A DNA stretch of 64,000 bases, from the NCBI RefSeq assembly GCF_900312745.1, contig NZ_OMPD01000014.1:2790001-2854000 (forward strand), given 5' to 3'. How positions within the stretch are numbered: position 1 is the stretch's first letter; every line of letters begins with the position of its first letter. Source of the DNA: Aquimarina sp. AU58 (GTDB lineage Bacteria; Bacteroidota; Bacteroidia; Flavobacteriales; Flavobacteriaceae). The translations under genes and the position numbers were made by a program. Shown here in pieces: positions 1 through 9,584 of the stretch. The notes under the pieces are model-generated. The model was not told where the DNA came from and did no database searches. It saw only the letters and a program-made list of their open reading frames with translations.

Positions 1-1009
1 AATTTTCGGTAATTGTCTTAAGTTGTTTGATTTCAAACTGAAAACCGTCGGGAAAAGGTCTTAATATATCGGGTAATTGATTTAGTCCATATACAGGATT
101 ATTTTTGTAATCATTTTCAGAAATTACAATCTTGTCAAAAGGATATGGGCCTAATTTCTTTTGTAAAAACCCAATAATTCTATCGGTTGCTACCGATTTC
201 ATTTCTGGCATTAAATCGTTGTCATCTATATTGCTTATAAACTGAATACCATCAGAAGGGAAACTATAGAAAGAAGATGTTTTTTCTAAGTACAAGTTTG
301 CTTCATTTCTTTTGTTGCCTTCGAGTTGTATGGTTTTGGTTGTTTCATCCTTTGATAGAATGCTATTTTTTTGTTTTAGATCACTAACTATTTCATAGGC
401 AGAAGGCAAAGTGAAATGAATTTGATAATCTACAATAGGAGCATATAGGTCATCCAGGTTTTTATGGCTATAGATATTCCATTTTGTATCATATACGGCT
501 GGAAGGATATACCAATATTTTAAGCTAAAATTTCCGTTAGGGTGATATCCGTACCTGGTAAATTTGCTGCTTGCAATTTTAATTTGATATTTTAAAAGAA
601 AGGTTTGGTTTTCTCCTGGATAAATAGGTTTAGAAGATTTTACCCATAATATATCCTGGATTCCATCGTGTCGTCCCCACTGTAGAGGTTGTGATTCTTT
701 ATCACTGACATTTTGGATTATAGTTCCTCCTCGTTCTTCGTCTTTGGCAAAGTAAAAACGTTTTATAAAATCTTCTGCAAATCTTTTGCCAAGGGGAGTG
801 GTCTTATCAGAGAAGCTATTGGCCCAATCATGAAAGAATACTTGTGTAAGTGTATCTTTTGATAAATTCGTATAGGTAACTTCCTGCTCTATAGTTATTA
901 TCTTTTTTTTGGCGTCTAGATTAGCATTTATAATGATATTATGCTGTGCAGACCCTGCGGTGAGCGCAAAAAAGATAATTATAAAACTATATATTTTTAA
1001 AATATTCAA
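1..1009 (-). CDS. M1-family metallopeptidase-like secreted protein (N-terminal part, cut by window edge)
   Basis: An open frame of about 336 codons runs off the left edge; only the N-terminal part is present. It opens with a TTG codon at 1009-1007 preceded in frame by a TAA stop (1015-1013), so no upstream ATG is possible. The first ~20 residues form a signal peptide (hydrophobic core, then AGSAQ). The following beta-rich segment, with phrases such as TRYGYHPNG, LGPYPFDKI and NPVYGLNQLP, resembles the N-terminal domain of M1 (gluzincin) aminopeptidases. The HExxH zinc site would lie beyond the edge and is not seen. It lies downstream of uvrA and the LOG gene on the same strand after a 165-bp gap. 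Confidence 0.6.
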   Translation of the reverse strand, partial: MNILKIYSFIIIFFALTAGSAQHNIIINANLDAKKKIITIEQEVTYTNLSKDTLTQVFFHDWANSFSDKTTPLGKRFAEDFIKRFYFAKDEERGGTIIQNVSDKESQPLQWGRHDGIQDILWVKSSKPIYPGENQTFLLKYQIKIASSKFTRYGYHPNGNFSLKYWYILPAVYDTKWNIYSHKNLDDLYAPIVDYQIHFTLPSAYEIVSDLKQKNSILSKDETTKTIQLEGNKRNEANLYLEKTSSFYSFPSDGIQFISNIDDNDLMPEMKSVATDRIIGFLQKKLGPYPFDKIVISENDYKNNPVYGLNQLPDILRPFPDGFQFEIKQLKTITEN

Positions 1010-1174
1010 CTTTTATATGTAATTAAAAGGTGTTTTTTAAGATATAAATCAAAAAGGAATATTGTTACCTATTTGGTCTTATCTATTAAAACTTTATTAA
1101 CTATAGGCATAGCCTTACTATGATACTCTTCAAAACCGATTTTATATTAATAATTGATTTGATAACAAAATGAA

Positions 1175-1864
1175 TTAGAAATTCGGACTTAAATTATACT
1201 GAGTATAAAATTTATCTAAAATATCTAATACTTCACCTGGGGTGTCTACAATATGTATTAGGTCTAAATCCCCGGGGCTTATATTTCCGAATTTTTGGAG
1301 TAATGTACTTTTTACCCAATCGATTAGTCCTCCCCAAAACTCTGTACTTACCAGTATAATTGGGAATTTTGCAATTTTTTTGGTTTGTATTAATGTTATT
1401 GCTTCGAATAATTCATCCAAAGTTCCGAACCCTCCTGGCATAACTACAAATCCCTGAGAATATTTTACGAACATTACTTTACGTACAAAAAAATAGTCAA
1501 AATCCAGGCTTTTATCACTGTCGATGTACGGATTGTCATGTTGTTCAAAAGGCAAATCTATATTAAGCCCTACAGAGGTTCCTCCTCCCAGATGTGCTCC
1601 TTTATTTCCTGCTTCCATTATACCGGGACCACCGCCAGTAATAACTCCGTAACCCTGATCCACAATTTCTTTGGCAACATCTACAGCTAATTGGTAGTAT
1701 TTATCATCTGTTTTTGTACGAGCAGATCCAAAAATAGATACACAGGGGCCTATTTTACTCATTTTTTCAAACCCATTAACAAATTCTCCCATAATCTTGA
1801 AGATTGCCCATGAATCATTTGTCTTTATTTCATTCCAGCCTTTATGGTGTTGCTCTTTTCTCAT
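1175..1864 (-). CDS. LOG family protein (TIGR00730-type Rossmann fold)
   Basis: A 229-residue protein of the LOG / lysine-decarboxylase-like family, whose studied members are cytokinin riboside 5'-monophosphate phosphoribohydrolases that release a base from a nucleoside monophosphate. The family signatures are present: GGGPGIMEA at residues 77-85 and PGGFGTLDE at 143-151, which form the nucleotide pocket; there is no signal peptide, so it is cytosolic. In bacteria that do not make cytokinins the physiological substrate is unclear. It begins 24 bp after the uvrA stop and is probably cotranscribed with uvrA. ATG start. Confidence 0.9.
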   Translation of the reverse strand: MRKEQHHKGWNEIKTNDSWAIFKIMGEFVNGFEKMSKIGPCVSIFGSARTKTDDKYYQLAVDVAKEIVDQGYGVITGGGPGIMEAGNKGAHLGGGTSVGLNIDLPFEQHDNPYIDSDKSLDFDYFFVRKVMFVKYSQGFVVMPGGFGTLDELFEAITLIQTKKIAKFPIILVSTEFWGGLIDWVKSTLLQKFGNISPGDLDLIHIVDTPGEVLDILDKFYTQYNLSPNF

Positions 1865-1888
1865 AATTTATCTTTTAAATATTGTTGC

Positions 1889-4717
1889 TTACAGCTCATT
1901 CTTTAAAAACTGAGCAGTATAGCTTTTTTTATCTTTTATAATTTCTTCTGGTGTACCTGTAGCTACAATTTTTCCTCCATTTTTTCCTCCTTCATATCCG
2001 ATATCAACAATATAGTCAGCCATTTTGATTACATCCAGATTATGTTCAATAATTAGAACCGTATTTCCTTTATTTACCAATTCATTTAGTACTTCCATCA
2101 AAACACGAATATCTTCAAAATGTAGCCCTGTTGTAGGTTCATCTAGAATATAAAAAGTATTACCGGTATCTCTTTTTGATAATTCTGTTGCTAGTTTAAT
2201 ACGTTGTGCTTCACCGCCGGATAGTGTAGTTGATTGTTGCCCTAGAGTAATATATCCTAAACCAACATTTTGAATAGTTTTCAATTTTCTTGAAATCTTA
2301 GGGATATGTTCAAAGAATACACAGGATTCATTGATTGTCATTTCTAAGACATCAGAAATAGATTTTCCTTTATATCGAATCTCTAAAGTTTCTCTATTGA
2401 ATCGTTTCCCCTGGCAGGTTTCGCATTCTACATATACATCGGGTAAGAAATTCATTTCTATTACCCTTAATCCACCACCTTTACAGGTTTCACATCTTCC
2501 TCCTTGAACATTAAAGCTAAAACGTCCCGGTTTATATCCACGAATCATAGCTTCGGGAGTTTTGGCAAATAAGCTTCTTATTTCAGAAAAAACACCTGTA
2601 TATGTTGCAGGGTTTGATCTTGGTGTACGACCTATAGGAGATTGATTAATATCAATTACTTTATCTGAGTGTTCGAGACCTTTGATGCTTTTATATGGCA
2701 TTGGTTTTTTTACGCCATTAAAATAATATGCATTTAAAATAGGGTAGAGTGTCTCGTTAATAAGTGTAGATTTTCCACTACCCGAAACTCCGGTAACAGC
2801 AATCATTTTACCTAAAGGAATATCAATAGATACGTTTTTTAGGTTATTTCCTGTAGCTCCCTTTAGTGAAATGGTTTTTCCGTTCCCTTTCCTACGTTTG
2901 GCAGGGGTTTCAATTTGCCTTCTTCCACTTAAATAATCTGCTGTAAGTGTATCGTGTTGTTGTAATTCTTCTGGAGTACCTTCGCTAATAATTTCTCCAC
3001 CGTGTTTCCCGGCCAAAGGGCCAATATCGATAACATGATCGGCGCGTTCTATCATATCCTTATCGTGTTCTACAACGATAACAGAATTACCTATATCCCG
3101 TAACTGGATTAGTGAATTGATTAGTTTCTGATTATCTCTCTGATGTAAACCGATACTGGGTTCGTCGAGAATGTATAAAACTCCTACCAGTTGCGAACCA
3201 ATTTGAGTAGCTAATCGTATACGTTGTGCTTCGCCACCAGAGAGCGATTTACTACTTCGGTTTAAAGATAAATAGGTAAGCCCTACATCTACCAAAAATT
3301 GAAGTCTGGCATTAATTTCCTTTAATATTTCTCCGGAAATCTTATTTTGTTTCTCGCTTAAATGCTCGGGAAGAGATTTAAACCATTCAGAAAGCTCACT
3401 AATATCCATTGCAGATAATTCGGCAATATTCTTTGTATTTACTTTGAAATATAAAGATTCTTTACGTAGTCTTGATCCTTTGCATGATGGACATTGAATA
3501 TTATCCATAAAATCTTTGGCCCATCTTCGCAATGATGTCGAATCATTATTTTTATATGTATTATCGATAAACGAAGCTACGCCTTCAAAATCAATTTTAT
3601 AGTCTCTGGTAACTCCAAGAGATTTGCTATTTACAGTAAACTTTTCTTTTCCGCCATGAAGGATAATTTGCATGGCTTCTTCGGGGATTTTTTTTATAGG
3701 GTCACTTAATTTAAAATCATAGCGTTGTGCGATTAATTCTAATTGTTTAAAAATCCAATTGTTTTTTTGAGGTCCTTGTGGAGCTAAGCCTCCATTTTTT
3801 ATCGATATAGCATCATCTGGGATGATCTTTTTTAGATTTACTTCATATAGGTTTCCTATACCATTACATTTAGGGCAGGCTCCTTTTGGAGAGTTAAATG
3901 AAAAGTTATTGGGTTCTGGGTTGGGATAAGAAATACCACTAGATGGGCACATTAAATTTCGACTAAAGAAGCGTACTTCCTGAGATTCTTGCTCAATCAC
4001 CATCAATACATCATTACCGTGATACATTGCAGTATTTATCGTCTCCATTAGACGTTTTGAATTATCCTGGTCTTTGGAGACCTTTAATCGATCAATAACG
4101 ATTTCGATATCATGAGTTTTATAACGATCGAGCTTCATACCTTTGGTGATATCTTTAATCTCTCCATTAGTACGCACTTTTACAAAACCTTGTTTTGCAA
4201 TTTGCTCAAATAGCTCTCGATAATGCCCTTTTCTAGAACGAACAATAGGAGCCAGAATGCTTATCTTTTTTTCGGCAAAATCTTTTAAAATTAGATCCTT
4301 GATCTGCTCATCGCTATAGCTTACCATTTTTTCTCCGGTATTAAAGCTATAAGCATCACTTCCTCTTGAGAATAATAATCTGAGAAAGTCATAAATTTCG
4401 GTAATGGTTCCAACCGTACTACGTGGACTTTTACTGGTTGTTTTTTGCTCGATTGCAATAACAGGAGAGAGTCCATCAATCTTATCGACATCTGGTCGCT
4501 CTAATCCTCCTAAAAATTGTCTTGCATAGGCAGAAAAAGTTTCTATATAACGTCGTTGCCCTTCTGCATAAATGGTGTCAAAGGCCAAAGAAGATTTACC
4601 AGATCCCGATAAACCTGTAATCACTACTAATTTTTCACGAGGTATGGTAACGTCGATATTTTTCAAGTTGTGAACACGTGCTCCTAAAACCTCAATATTT
4701 TCTTCTGATGTAACCAT
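1889..4717 (-). CDS. uvrA: UvrA, excinuclease ABC subunit A
   Basis: A full-length (942-residue) UvrA, the damage-recognition ATPase of nucleotide excision repair, which loads UvrB at DNA lesions. Both ABC ATPase modules are intact: Walker A GLSGSGKSS at 35-43 and GVSGSGKST in the second half, and the signature LSGGEAQRI occurs twice. Zinc-binding cysteine pairs are visible at roughly residues 280 (CPKC), 409 (CPSC) and 740 (CETCKGGG followed by CETCQGK). It is the first gene of a minus-strand pair with the LOG gene. A TAnnTTTG-type box lies 20-27 bp upstream of the ATG. uvrB is not in the window. Confidence 0.97.
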   Translation of the reverse strand: MVTSEENIEVLGARVHNLKNIDVTIPREKLVVITGLSGSGKSSLAFDTIYAEGQRRYIETFSAYARQFLGGLERPDVDKIDGLSPVIAIEQKTTSKSPRSTVGTITEIYDFLRLLFSRGSDAYSFNTGEKMVSYSDEQIKDLILKDFAEKKISILAPIVRSRKGHYRELFEQIAKQGFVKVRTNGEIKDITKGMKLDRYKTHDIEIVIDRLKVSKDQDNSKRLMETINTAMYHGNDVLMVIEQESQEVRFFSRNLMCPSSGISYPNPEPNNFSFNSPKGACPKCNGIGNLYEVNLKKIIPDDAISIKNGGLAPQGPQKNNWIFKQLELIAQRYDFKLSDPIKKIPEEAMQIILHGGKEKFTVNSKSLGVTRDYKIDFEGVASFIDNTYKNNDSTSLRRWAKDFMDNIQCPSCKGSRLRKESLYFKVNTKNIAELSAMDISELSEWFKSLPEHLSEKQNKISGEILKEINARLQFLVDVGLTYLSLNRSSKSLSGGEAQRIRLATQIGSQLVGVLYILDEPSIGLHQRDNQKLINSLIQLRDIGNSVIVVEHDKDMIERADHVIDIGPLAGKHGGEIISEGTPEELQQHDTLTADYLSGRRQIETPAKRRKGNGKTISLKGATGNNLKNVSIDIPLGKMIAVTGVSGSGKSTLINETLYPILNAYYFNGVKKPMPYKSIKGLEHSDKVIDINQSPIGRTPRSNPATYTGVFSEIRSLFAKTPEAMIRGYKPGRFSFNVQGGRCETCKGGGLRVIEMNFLPDVYVECETCQGKRFNRETLEIRYKGKSISDVLEMTINESCVFFEHIPKISRKLKTIQNVGLGYITLGQQSTTLSGGEAQRIKLATELSKRDTGNTFYILDEPTTGLHFEDIRVLMEVLNELVNKGNTVLIIEHNLDVIKMADYIVDIGYEGGKNGGKIVATGTPEEIIKDKKSYTAQFLKNEL

Positions 4718-5294
4718 AAATTTTAAACCAAGATTGCAAATGTAGTTATTTGACAGCGTTTTGTGAAATTGGAAAAGTTTCAGTCATGTTAAATCAACAT
4801 TTTTGTTATAGATATACGTTTTGTATTTTGTAAAAATGTTTTTAATTAACTGAAAAACAGTATTTTGTATATGTGTAAAGCATAAAATCAGCGTATTAAT
4901 TTTCTTTCAATATAAAATTCATGTAAGAATTTTTTTTTTACAAGTAAGAAGTTTTATGAAATTATGGATACCAGCATTTTAAAAAAAATATATTACAGAT
5001 TATTAGACATTTATTTGAATTTAAGACCAATTTTTAAAAATAAATATATCTAACAAAATGTTCTTTTTTAAGACTTTTTTTGATTAAAATGATTTTATTA
5101 ATGATGTTTTTTTAGTTTTTTAACTAAAATATTGAATGATTTGTATTTTTTAGAACTACCTGTGAACTTTTTTAAATCGGTATGTAGAATTAGTAACTTA
5201 ATTATTCACAAACTCTTTGAAGTTTTTACTATTGATCGTATAAATAGCCCAATGTAGTCAATAGAGGAATTCTTCAAAATTAAAACTAATCACG
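4718..5294. other. 577-bp T-rich divergent intergenic region between uvrA and the M12 protease
   Basis: This gap separates divergent genes and is very A/T-rich with many T and A runs. Apart from the uvrA -7 box next to 4717 I find no open frame, no RNA gene and no convincing hairpin. No clean TTG/TAnnTTTG pair was found for the protease, whose promoter must lie here or near 5200. Confidence 0.6.
4737..4744 (-). promoter_or_regulatory. uvrA -7 promoter box (TACATTTG)
   Basis: On the minus strand the sequence reads TACATTTG, a perfect match to the flavobacterial -7 consensus TAnnTTTG, ending 20 bp before the uvrA ATG. No clear TTG element is seen 17-23 bp upstream. This predicts a leader of about 10-15 nt. 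There is no obvious LexA-like palindrome. Confidence 0.4.
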
Positions 5295-7394
5295 ATGAAA
5301 AACATGTTCAAAATTGCAATTACCTTTTTTATGGTAATAAATTTTATGCAGGCTCAACAGTCGCAGCATACACCTAGTGAGTTGGTAAAACAACAAAAAA
5401 CACAGGGTTCCGATTTTCAAGACGTTAATTTATTTAGTTTAATGACTGCTAAACAAAAAGCAAATGTTCAGCTACCAAAAGAGGTTAAAGATTATACTTT
5501 ATTTTCTTTAGATGCTAAAAAAATGGCCTCTATGAAGTCTAATGCTCCCAAAACTATGAATTTGGAAATCCCAGGGCAAAAATCTTCTATGGTACTAGAA
5601 TTGGTTAAAGTTGACATCGCTACAGATGATTTTAAAGTTGTAGAAATGCCTTCTGGTAAAGTTGTTAAATCGGATAAAACTGTTTCTCATTATAGAGGAG
5701 TAGTAAGAGGTAAAACAAACTCTATTGCGGCCATTAGTTTATTAGATGGCGAAGTCTCGGGTGTTATAAGTATAGGTGGCGAAAACGGCAACCTTGTTAT
5801 GGGACGATTAGAAAACAGTTCAGAACATATTATGTATGAGGATAATAATTTACTTCATTTACAAGATTTTACTTGTAATACCGAAGCAAATTATGAAGGT
5901 TATACAGAAGAAGAACTTTCAGACAATCCTTCTACCAGTAAAGCAGCAGAAAAGTGTGTTAAAGTATACTTTGATATAGGAAATGATGTTGTAACAGATA
6001 AAGGAGGAAGTCAACAGGCTTCTGATTATTTACAATCTATATTTAATCAGGTAGCTATATTATATTCAAATGATAATATGACTGTAAAAATATCGCAGAT
6101 AAATGCGTGGACGTCTCAAAATCCTTTTAGCGGGTTATCTGATTATTCAAGTTATAGAGAGCAAAATGGTCTTAATGGAGCAGATCTTGGACATTTTGTT
6201 ACTTATAATTTCTCTGGTGGTGTAGCATATTTAGGTACTGTTTGTCAGCCAAATTATAGATATGGAGTTTCTGGTATTAACAAAACTTTTAATAATGTTC
6301 CTACCTATTCATTTTCTGTAATGGTAATAGCACACGAGATGGGACATAACTTAGGTTCAAATCATACTCAGGCTTGTGTTTGGAATGGCAATAATACTGC
6401 AATTGATGGTTGTTATAATGTAGAAGGAAGTTGTTCTAAACCAGCGATCCCATCAGATGGAGGGACTATTATGAGTTACTGTCACCTTACTAGTGCAGGA
6501 ATTAACTTCACCAAAGGATTTGGCCCACAACCGGGTAATGTAATTCGTAACAAGATCAGTTCTTCAAGTTGCCTTCAGGCATGTGGTACTACCGGGTGTA
6601 ATACTGGTGATTCTGCAACTGTAACGTTTAACAATAATACAGATTGTACTTTAGAGTATTTTACAAATAATAGTTCTCAGTTTTCAATTAGTTCTGGTCA
6701 AACCAGACAGGTTTCAACTACTAGAGGAGCAAGCTGGGAAGCTAAAAATTCATCTAATGCTACTGTAGATTCTTTTACGGTTCAATGTAGCCAGAATAGT
6801 TATGCTTCTACTGGTAACTGTACGGATGGTGGAATCACCTGTGAAGGAGTACAACCTTATTCTAGTGGTACTGTATATTCTGTAGGAGATCGTGTAACCT
6901 ATCAAGGAAGTTTATATGAGAGAACATCTACTGGTTGGAAAAACCTGGGAGTATGTCCAACTAATCCAAATGACCCATGTGCAGGAGTACAGCCCTATTC
7001 TAGTGGTACAACATATTCTGTAGGAGATAAGGTGACGTATCAAGGAAGTTTATACGAAAGAACATCTACTGGTTGGAGAAACCTTGGACGTTGTGGTTCT
7101 GCTACTCAAGCTTCTCTACAAAGAGGTGGAATTTCTGGTGAGCTAAGTATTAAAGCATATCCTAATCCAGCAGATGAAGTTCTTACCATTGAAGTTAGTA
7201 ATGTATTAAATACTTCTTCTACATTATCTATTAAAGATATTAATGGTAGAGTGCTAAAAGTTGTTGGTTTAGATACTCCTCCTGGAGGAAAAGATCGTCA
7301 TACTATAGATATTAGTACATTCTCTCCGGGAATGTATTTTGTTCAGGTAACAGATTCTAAAAAGACAGTTACCAAAAAAATATCTATAAAATAA
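5295..7394 (+). CDS. Secreted reprolysin-like (M12) metalloprotease with two carbohydrate-binding modules and T9SS type A sorting domain
   Basis: A 699-residue secreted protein. A signal peptide (residues 1-20, ending MQAQ) is followed by a propeptide-like region to about residue 215. The metzincin catalytic domain has the zinc motif HEMGHNLGSNH at 347-357 and a Met-turn (TIMSYCH) near Met393, typical of M12B/reprolysin-like enzymes. Two near-identical 39-residue Cys-bounded modules (516-554 and 562-600; pattern YSxGxxYxVGDxVTYxGSLYERTSTGW) resemble chitin-binding type 5/12 modules. A type IX sorting domain follows (AYPNPADE near 621, to the end). The likely role is extracellular protein degradation with anchoring to polysaccharide, delivered by T9SS. 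A strong terminator follows the gene. Confidence 0.93.
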   Translation: MKNMFKIAITFFMVINFMQAQQSQHTPSELVKQQKTQGSDFQDVNLFSLMTAKQKANVQLPKEVKDYTLFSLDAKKMASMKSNAPKTMNLEIPGQKSSMVLELVKVDIATDDFKVVEMPSGKVVKSDKTVSHYRGVVRGKTNSIAAISLLDGEVSGVISIGGENGNLVMGRLENSSEHIMYEDNNLLHLQDFTCNTEANYEGYTEEELSDNPSTSKAAEKCVKVYFDIGNDVVTDKGGSQQASDYLQSIFNQVAILYSNDNMTVKISQINAWTSQNPFSGLSDYSSYREQNGLNGADLGHFVTYNFSGGVAYLGTVCQPNYRYGVSGINKTFNNVPTYSFSVMVIAHEMGHNLGSNHTQACVWNGNNTAIDGCYNVEGSCSKPAIPSDGGTIMSYCHLTSAGINFTKGFGPQPGNVIRNKISSSSCLQACGTTGCNTGDSATVTFNNNTDCTLEYFTNNSSQFSISSGQTRQVSTTRGASWEAKNSSNATVDSFTVQCSQNSYASTGNCTDGGITCEGVQPYSSGTVYSVGDRVTYQGSLYERTSTGWKNLGVCPTNPNDPCAGVQPYSSGTTYSVGDKVTYQGSLYERTSTGWRNLGRCGSATQASLQRGGISGELSIKAYPNPADEVLTIEVSNVLNTSSTLSIKDINGRVLKVVGLDTPPGGKDRHTIDISTFSPGMYFVQVTDSKKTVTKKISIK
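6840..7094 (+). repeat. Tandem CBM5/12-like coding repeat (2 units, 138-bp period)
   Basis: Two copies of a 117-bp coding unit (6840-6956 and 6978-7094) are separated by a short linker. They are nearly identical in protein and highly similar in DNA. The same module occurs twice in the large cargo gene at 46.4-50.2 kb. Confidence 0.85.
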
Positions 7395-7421
7395 TTAGAA
7401 TTTAATATTTGGGCTATTAGG

Positions 7422-7451
7422 GGGTGAAACTTTATGTTTCACCCTTTTTTT
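7422..7451 (+). terminator. Rho-independent terminator after the M12 protease gene
   Basis: A perfect 9-bp stem GGGTGAAAC/GTTTCACCC with loop TTTAT is followed by a run of seven T. It lies 27 bp after the protease stop, between convergent genes. Confidence 0.92.
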
Positions 7452-7459
7452 ATGTCTTT

Positions 7460-8173
7460 TTAGTCGTTCCAGGTTTTAAGATTACTAATTGGGATTCCGA
7501 AACCGAGTAATTTATGATGTTGAGAGAGGTGGGCTCCTGTTTTTGTAGTTATCCAGTTTTCCCAGGTAGCTTCAAGCCCTCCAATTGGAATGATAGATAC
7601 CCACATTTTATAACTTGTAGGTCTGTAGTTCTTGTCAACTTTCCAGAGGTACGAATCTCCGGGAGTAGTTCCTCCAGATTGATAGGTAACCAACAATTCT
7701 TTAGTGTCGTTTTCTAAGGTTACTAATTTACGAATTGTTCCTTTGTCAAAAAGCTTATGAGGAGCAATCAACCAAAAAGAGTCATTGTTAAAGTTCACCA
7801 ATGCTTTTTCTATTATTTTTTTCTTTTTGTGATCACCAAGATGCATTGTACTAAGTACTCGGTTTTTTTCTGGAGAATCCAAATGTAAAAGCACTGAGTG
7901 ATCATCTACTTTTACAGTTACAGTATTTGATTTTTTATCCCAGAGATAATGGTTTTTATTTCTAAAAGTCCATTGCAAATAATCGGTATTTAGATAGTTA
8001 TCATGCTTAACAGCACCTAGTATTTTTAATGCAAATTTATCGGCTTCAGGGCCAGGTTTTCCTTCAGGAAGTTTTTCATGTAAAGCAAAATACAAGGTCG
8101 CAACCGTAATAACTACCATAGTGAGTATGCTTAGTAGTAGTATTTTAAAAAGCTTTATACCTTTTTTTCTCAA
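7460..8173 (-). CDS. Conserved membrane-anchored protein of unknown function
   Basis: A 237-residue protein that I do not recognise as a named family. It has a basic N-terminus (RKKGIK) and one hydrophobic helix at about residues 8-29, then a soluble, presumably periplasmic, domain rich in Trp, Lys and His. The start is a TTG at 8173-8171: no ATG lies upstream before an in-frame stop, and the next ATG (residue 19) would cut the positively charged part off the membrane anchor. It is convergent with the protease gene and 190 bp from aroB on the same strand. Confidence 0.75.
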   Translation of the reverse strand: MRKKGIKLFKILLLSILTMVVITVATLYFALHEKLPEGKPGPEADKFALKILGAVKHDNYLNTDYLQWTFRNKNHYLWDKKSNTVTVKVDDHSVLLHLDSPEKNRVLSTMHLGDHKKKKIIEKALVNFNNDSFWLIAPHKLFDKGTIRKLVTLENDTKELLVTYQSGGTTPGDSYLWKVDKNYRPTSYKMWVSIIPIGGLEATWENWITTKTGAHLSQHHKLLGFGIPISNLKTWND

Positions 8174-8363
8174 GAGGTTGTGATTTTTAATAAGTGTTGT
8201 CTTTTGCTAATGTAGTGAAATACTAAGAAGGTAGCTTCTCAATATTATGATTAATAGCCATCTATTACAGAAATAGAGATTCCCGTTTAAAGAAAAAGAA
8301 TAGTTCGTGTTGCCTCTCTAGTTAATCATAAAATATAAAACCATTACACCTTAATACCCTATA

Positions 8364-9434
8364 TCATAAAGAAGCATAATACTCAAAAGATGTAAGAATC
8401 AATTCATCCGATACAATACAGTTGTATTTTGCTTCACCAATAGTATTTAACAGAACAAAGTAAATATTTCCATTCTCATTCTTTTTATCATGAATAAGAA
8501 GTTCCATAATTTTTTTATAATCTCCTGCATCAATATCTATTTTTGGAAATGTAGCCAATATTACAGCGCTAATATGTTCCAAATCTTCTTTGGTTAAAGA
8601 AAGCAATTCTTTAGATATATAAGCTTCCATAATCATCCCTATTGCAATAGCTTCACCATGAAGTAATGTAGGTTTTTCTAGATGAGTTAGATAAAAAGAT
8701 TCGATAGCATGACCTAGCGTATGGCCATAATTAAGATACTTACGAATATTTTGCTCGGTAGGGTCTTCAGAAACAATTTTGTTTTTGATCACTACAGAGT
8801 CATAAATCATTTGATCCAAATCTTCAAAATTAAGTTGAGAAAGGTCACTTATTTTTTTCCAATACCCCCGATCTTGAATGAGTCCGTGTTTTAGCATTTC
8901 GGCAAAGCCACTACACATTTGATTTACCGGTAAAGTAGCCAGGTATTCTGTGTCAACAAGAACCATTTCTGATTCACTGATCACACCTACCATATTTTTT
9001 AAGTTACCCAAATCAACACCGGTTTTTCCTCCTACAGAGGCGTCTACCATTGCCAGTAGTGAAGTTGGGATATTTATATAGTTAATTCCTCTTTTATAAG
9101 TACAAGCTATAAAACCACCCAGATCTGTAATAACACCACCTCCCAGATTAATCATTAGGCTTTTTCGATCCATACCTAATTCTGAGAGCGCATTCCAGAT
9201 ACCACTACATGTTTCGATATTTTTATGGATTTCGCCACTCTCTATTTCAATCACTTCGATATCATATTCTTTTTCAATCTTGCTCATTAATAAAGATAAA
9301 CAGTGCTCATGGGTATTATCATCCACGAGGATACATATTTTTGAATGGTTGGCTTTTTCGAGATATGCGTTCAATGCTGTATAGCATTCTTCACCAAAAT
9401 ATACAACAGAGTCTTTTGAAACTATGGGCTTCAT
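8364..9434 (-). CDS. aroB: 3-dehydroquinate synthase
   Basis: AroB converts DAHP to 3-dehydroquinate, the second step of the shikimate pathway, using NAD and a divalent metal. The 356-residue protein has the NAD-binding GGGVITDLGGF (98-108), the active-site stretch with MVDASVGGKTGVD, and the metal-ligand region NYGHTLGHAIE with a second conserved HGEAIAIGM. Length is normal for the family. It stands alone, divergent from the proline dehydrogenase gene. No other shikimate gene is in the window. Confidence 0.96.
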   Translation of the reverse strand: MKPIVSKDSVVYFGEECYTALNAYLEKANHSKICILVDDNTHEHCLSLLMSKIEKEYDIEVIEIESGEIHKNIETCSGIWNALSELGMDRKSLMINLGGGVITDLGGFIACTYKRGINYINIPTSLLAMVDASVGGKTGVDLGNLKNMVGVISESEMVLVDTEYLATLPVNQMCSGFAEMLKHGLIQDRGYWKKISDLSQLNFEDLDQMIYDSVVIKNKIVSEDPTEQNIRKYLNYGHTLGHAIESFYLTHLEKPTLLHGEAIAIGMIMEAYISKELLSLTKEDLEHISAVILATFPKIDIDAGDYKKIMELLIHDKKNENGNIYFVLLNTIGEAKYNCIVSDELILTSFEYYASL

Positions 9435-9497
9435 ATAGTATTAAATTATAGGGAGCGAAATTAAGCAGAATTTATAATAAAATAAACTCGCAAGTTC

Positions 9498-9505
9498 TAT
9501 ATTTG
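9498..9505 (+). promoter_or_regulatory. -7 promoter box upstream of proline dehydrogenase (TATATTTG)
   Basis: TATATTTG matches TAnnTTTG exactly, 80 bp upstream of the putA ATG in the divergent gap with aroB. No TTG is seen at the expected -33 distance, so this is a partial match. Confidence 0.4.
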
Positions 9506-9584
9506 CAGATATCTTAAAATAAGTGCAATGTATGCATAAGAATTAATCGTATTTCTATGTGCATATTTTTAAAATTAACTTTTG

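Noticed and set aside
4900..5100. Possible structural RNA in the T-rich uvrA-protease gap
   Set aside because: Only homopolymer-like runs were seen and no stable stem; nothing resembling a tRNA or riboswitch core.
6840..7094. Regular repeats at the protease C-terminus as a CRISPR-like or mobile array
   Set aside because: They are in frame, encode protein modules and are bounded by conserved cysteines; no spacers are present.
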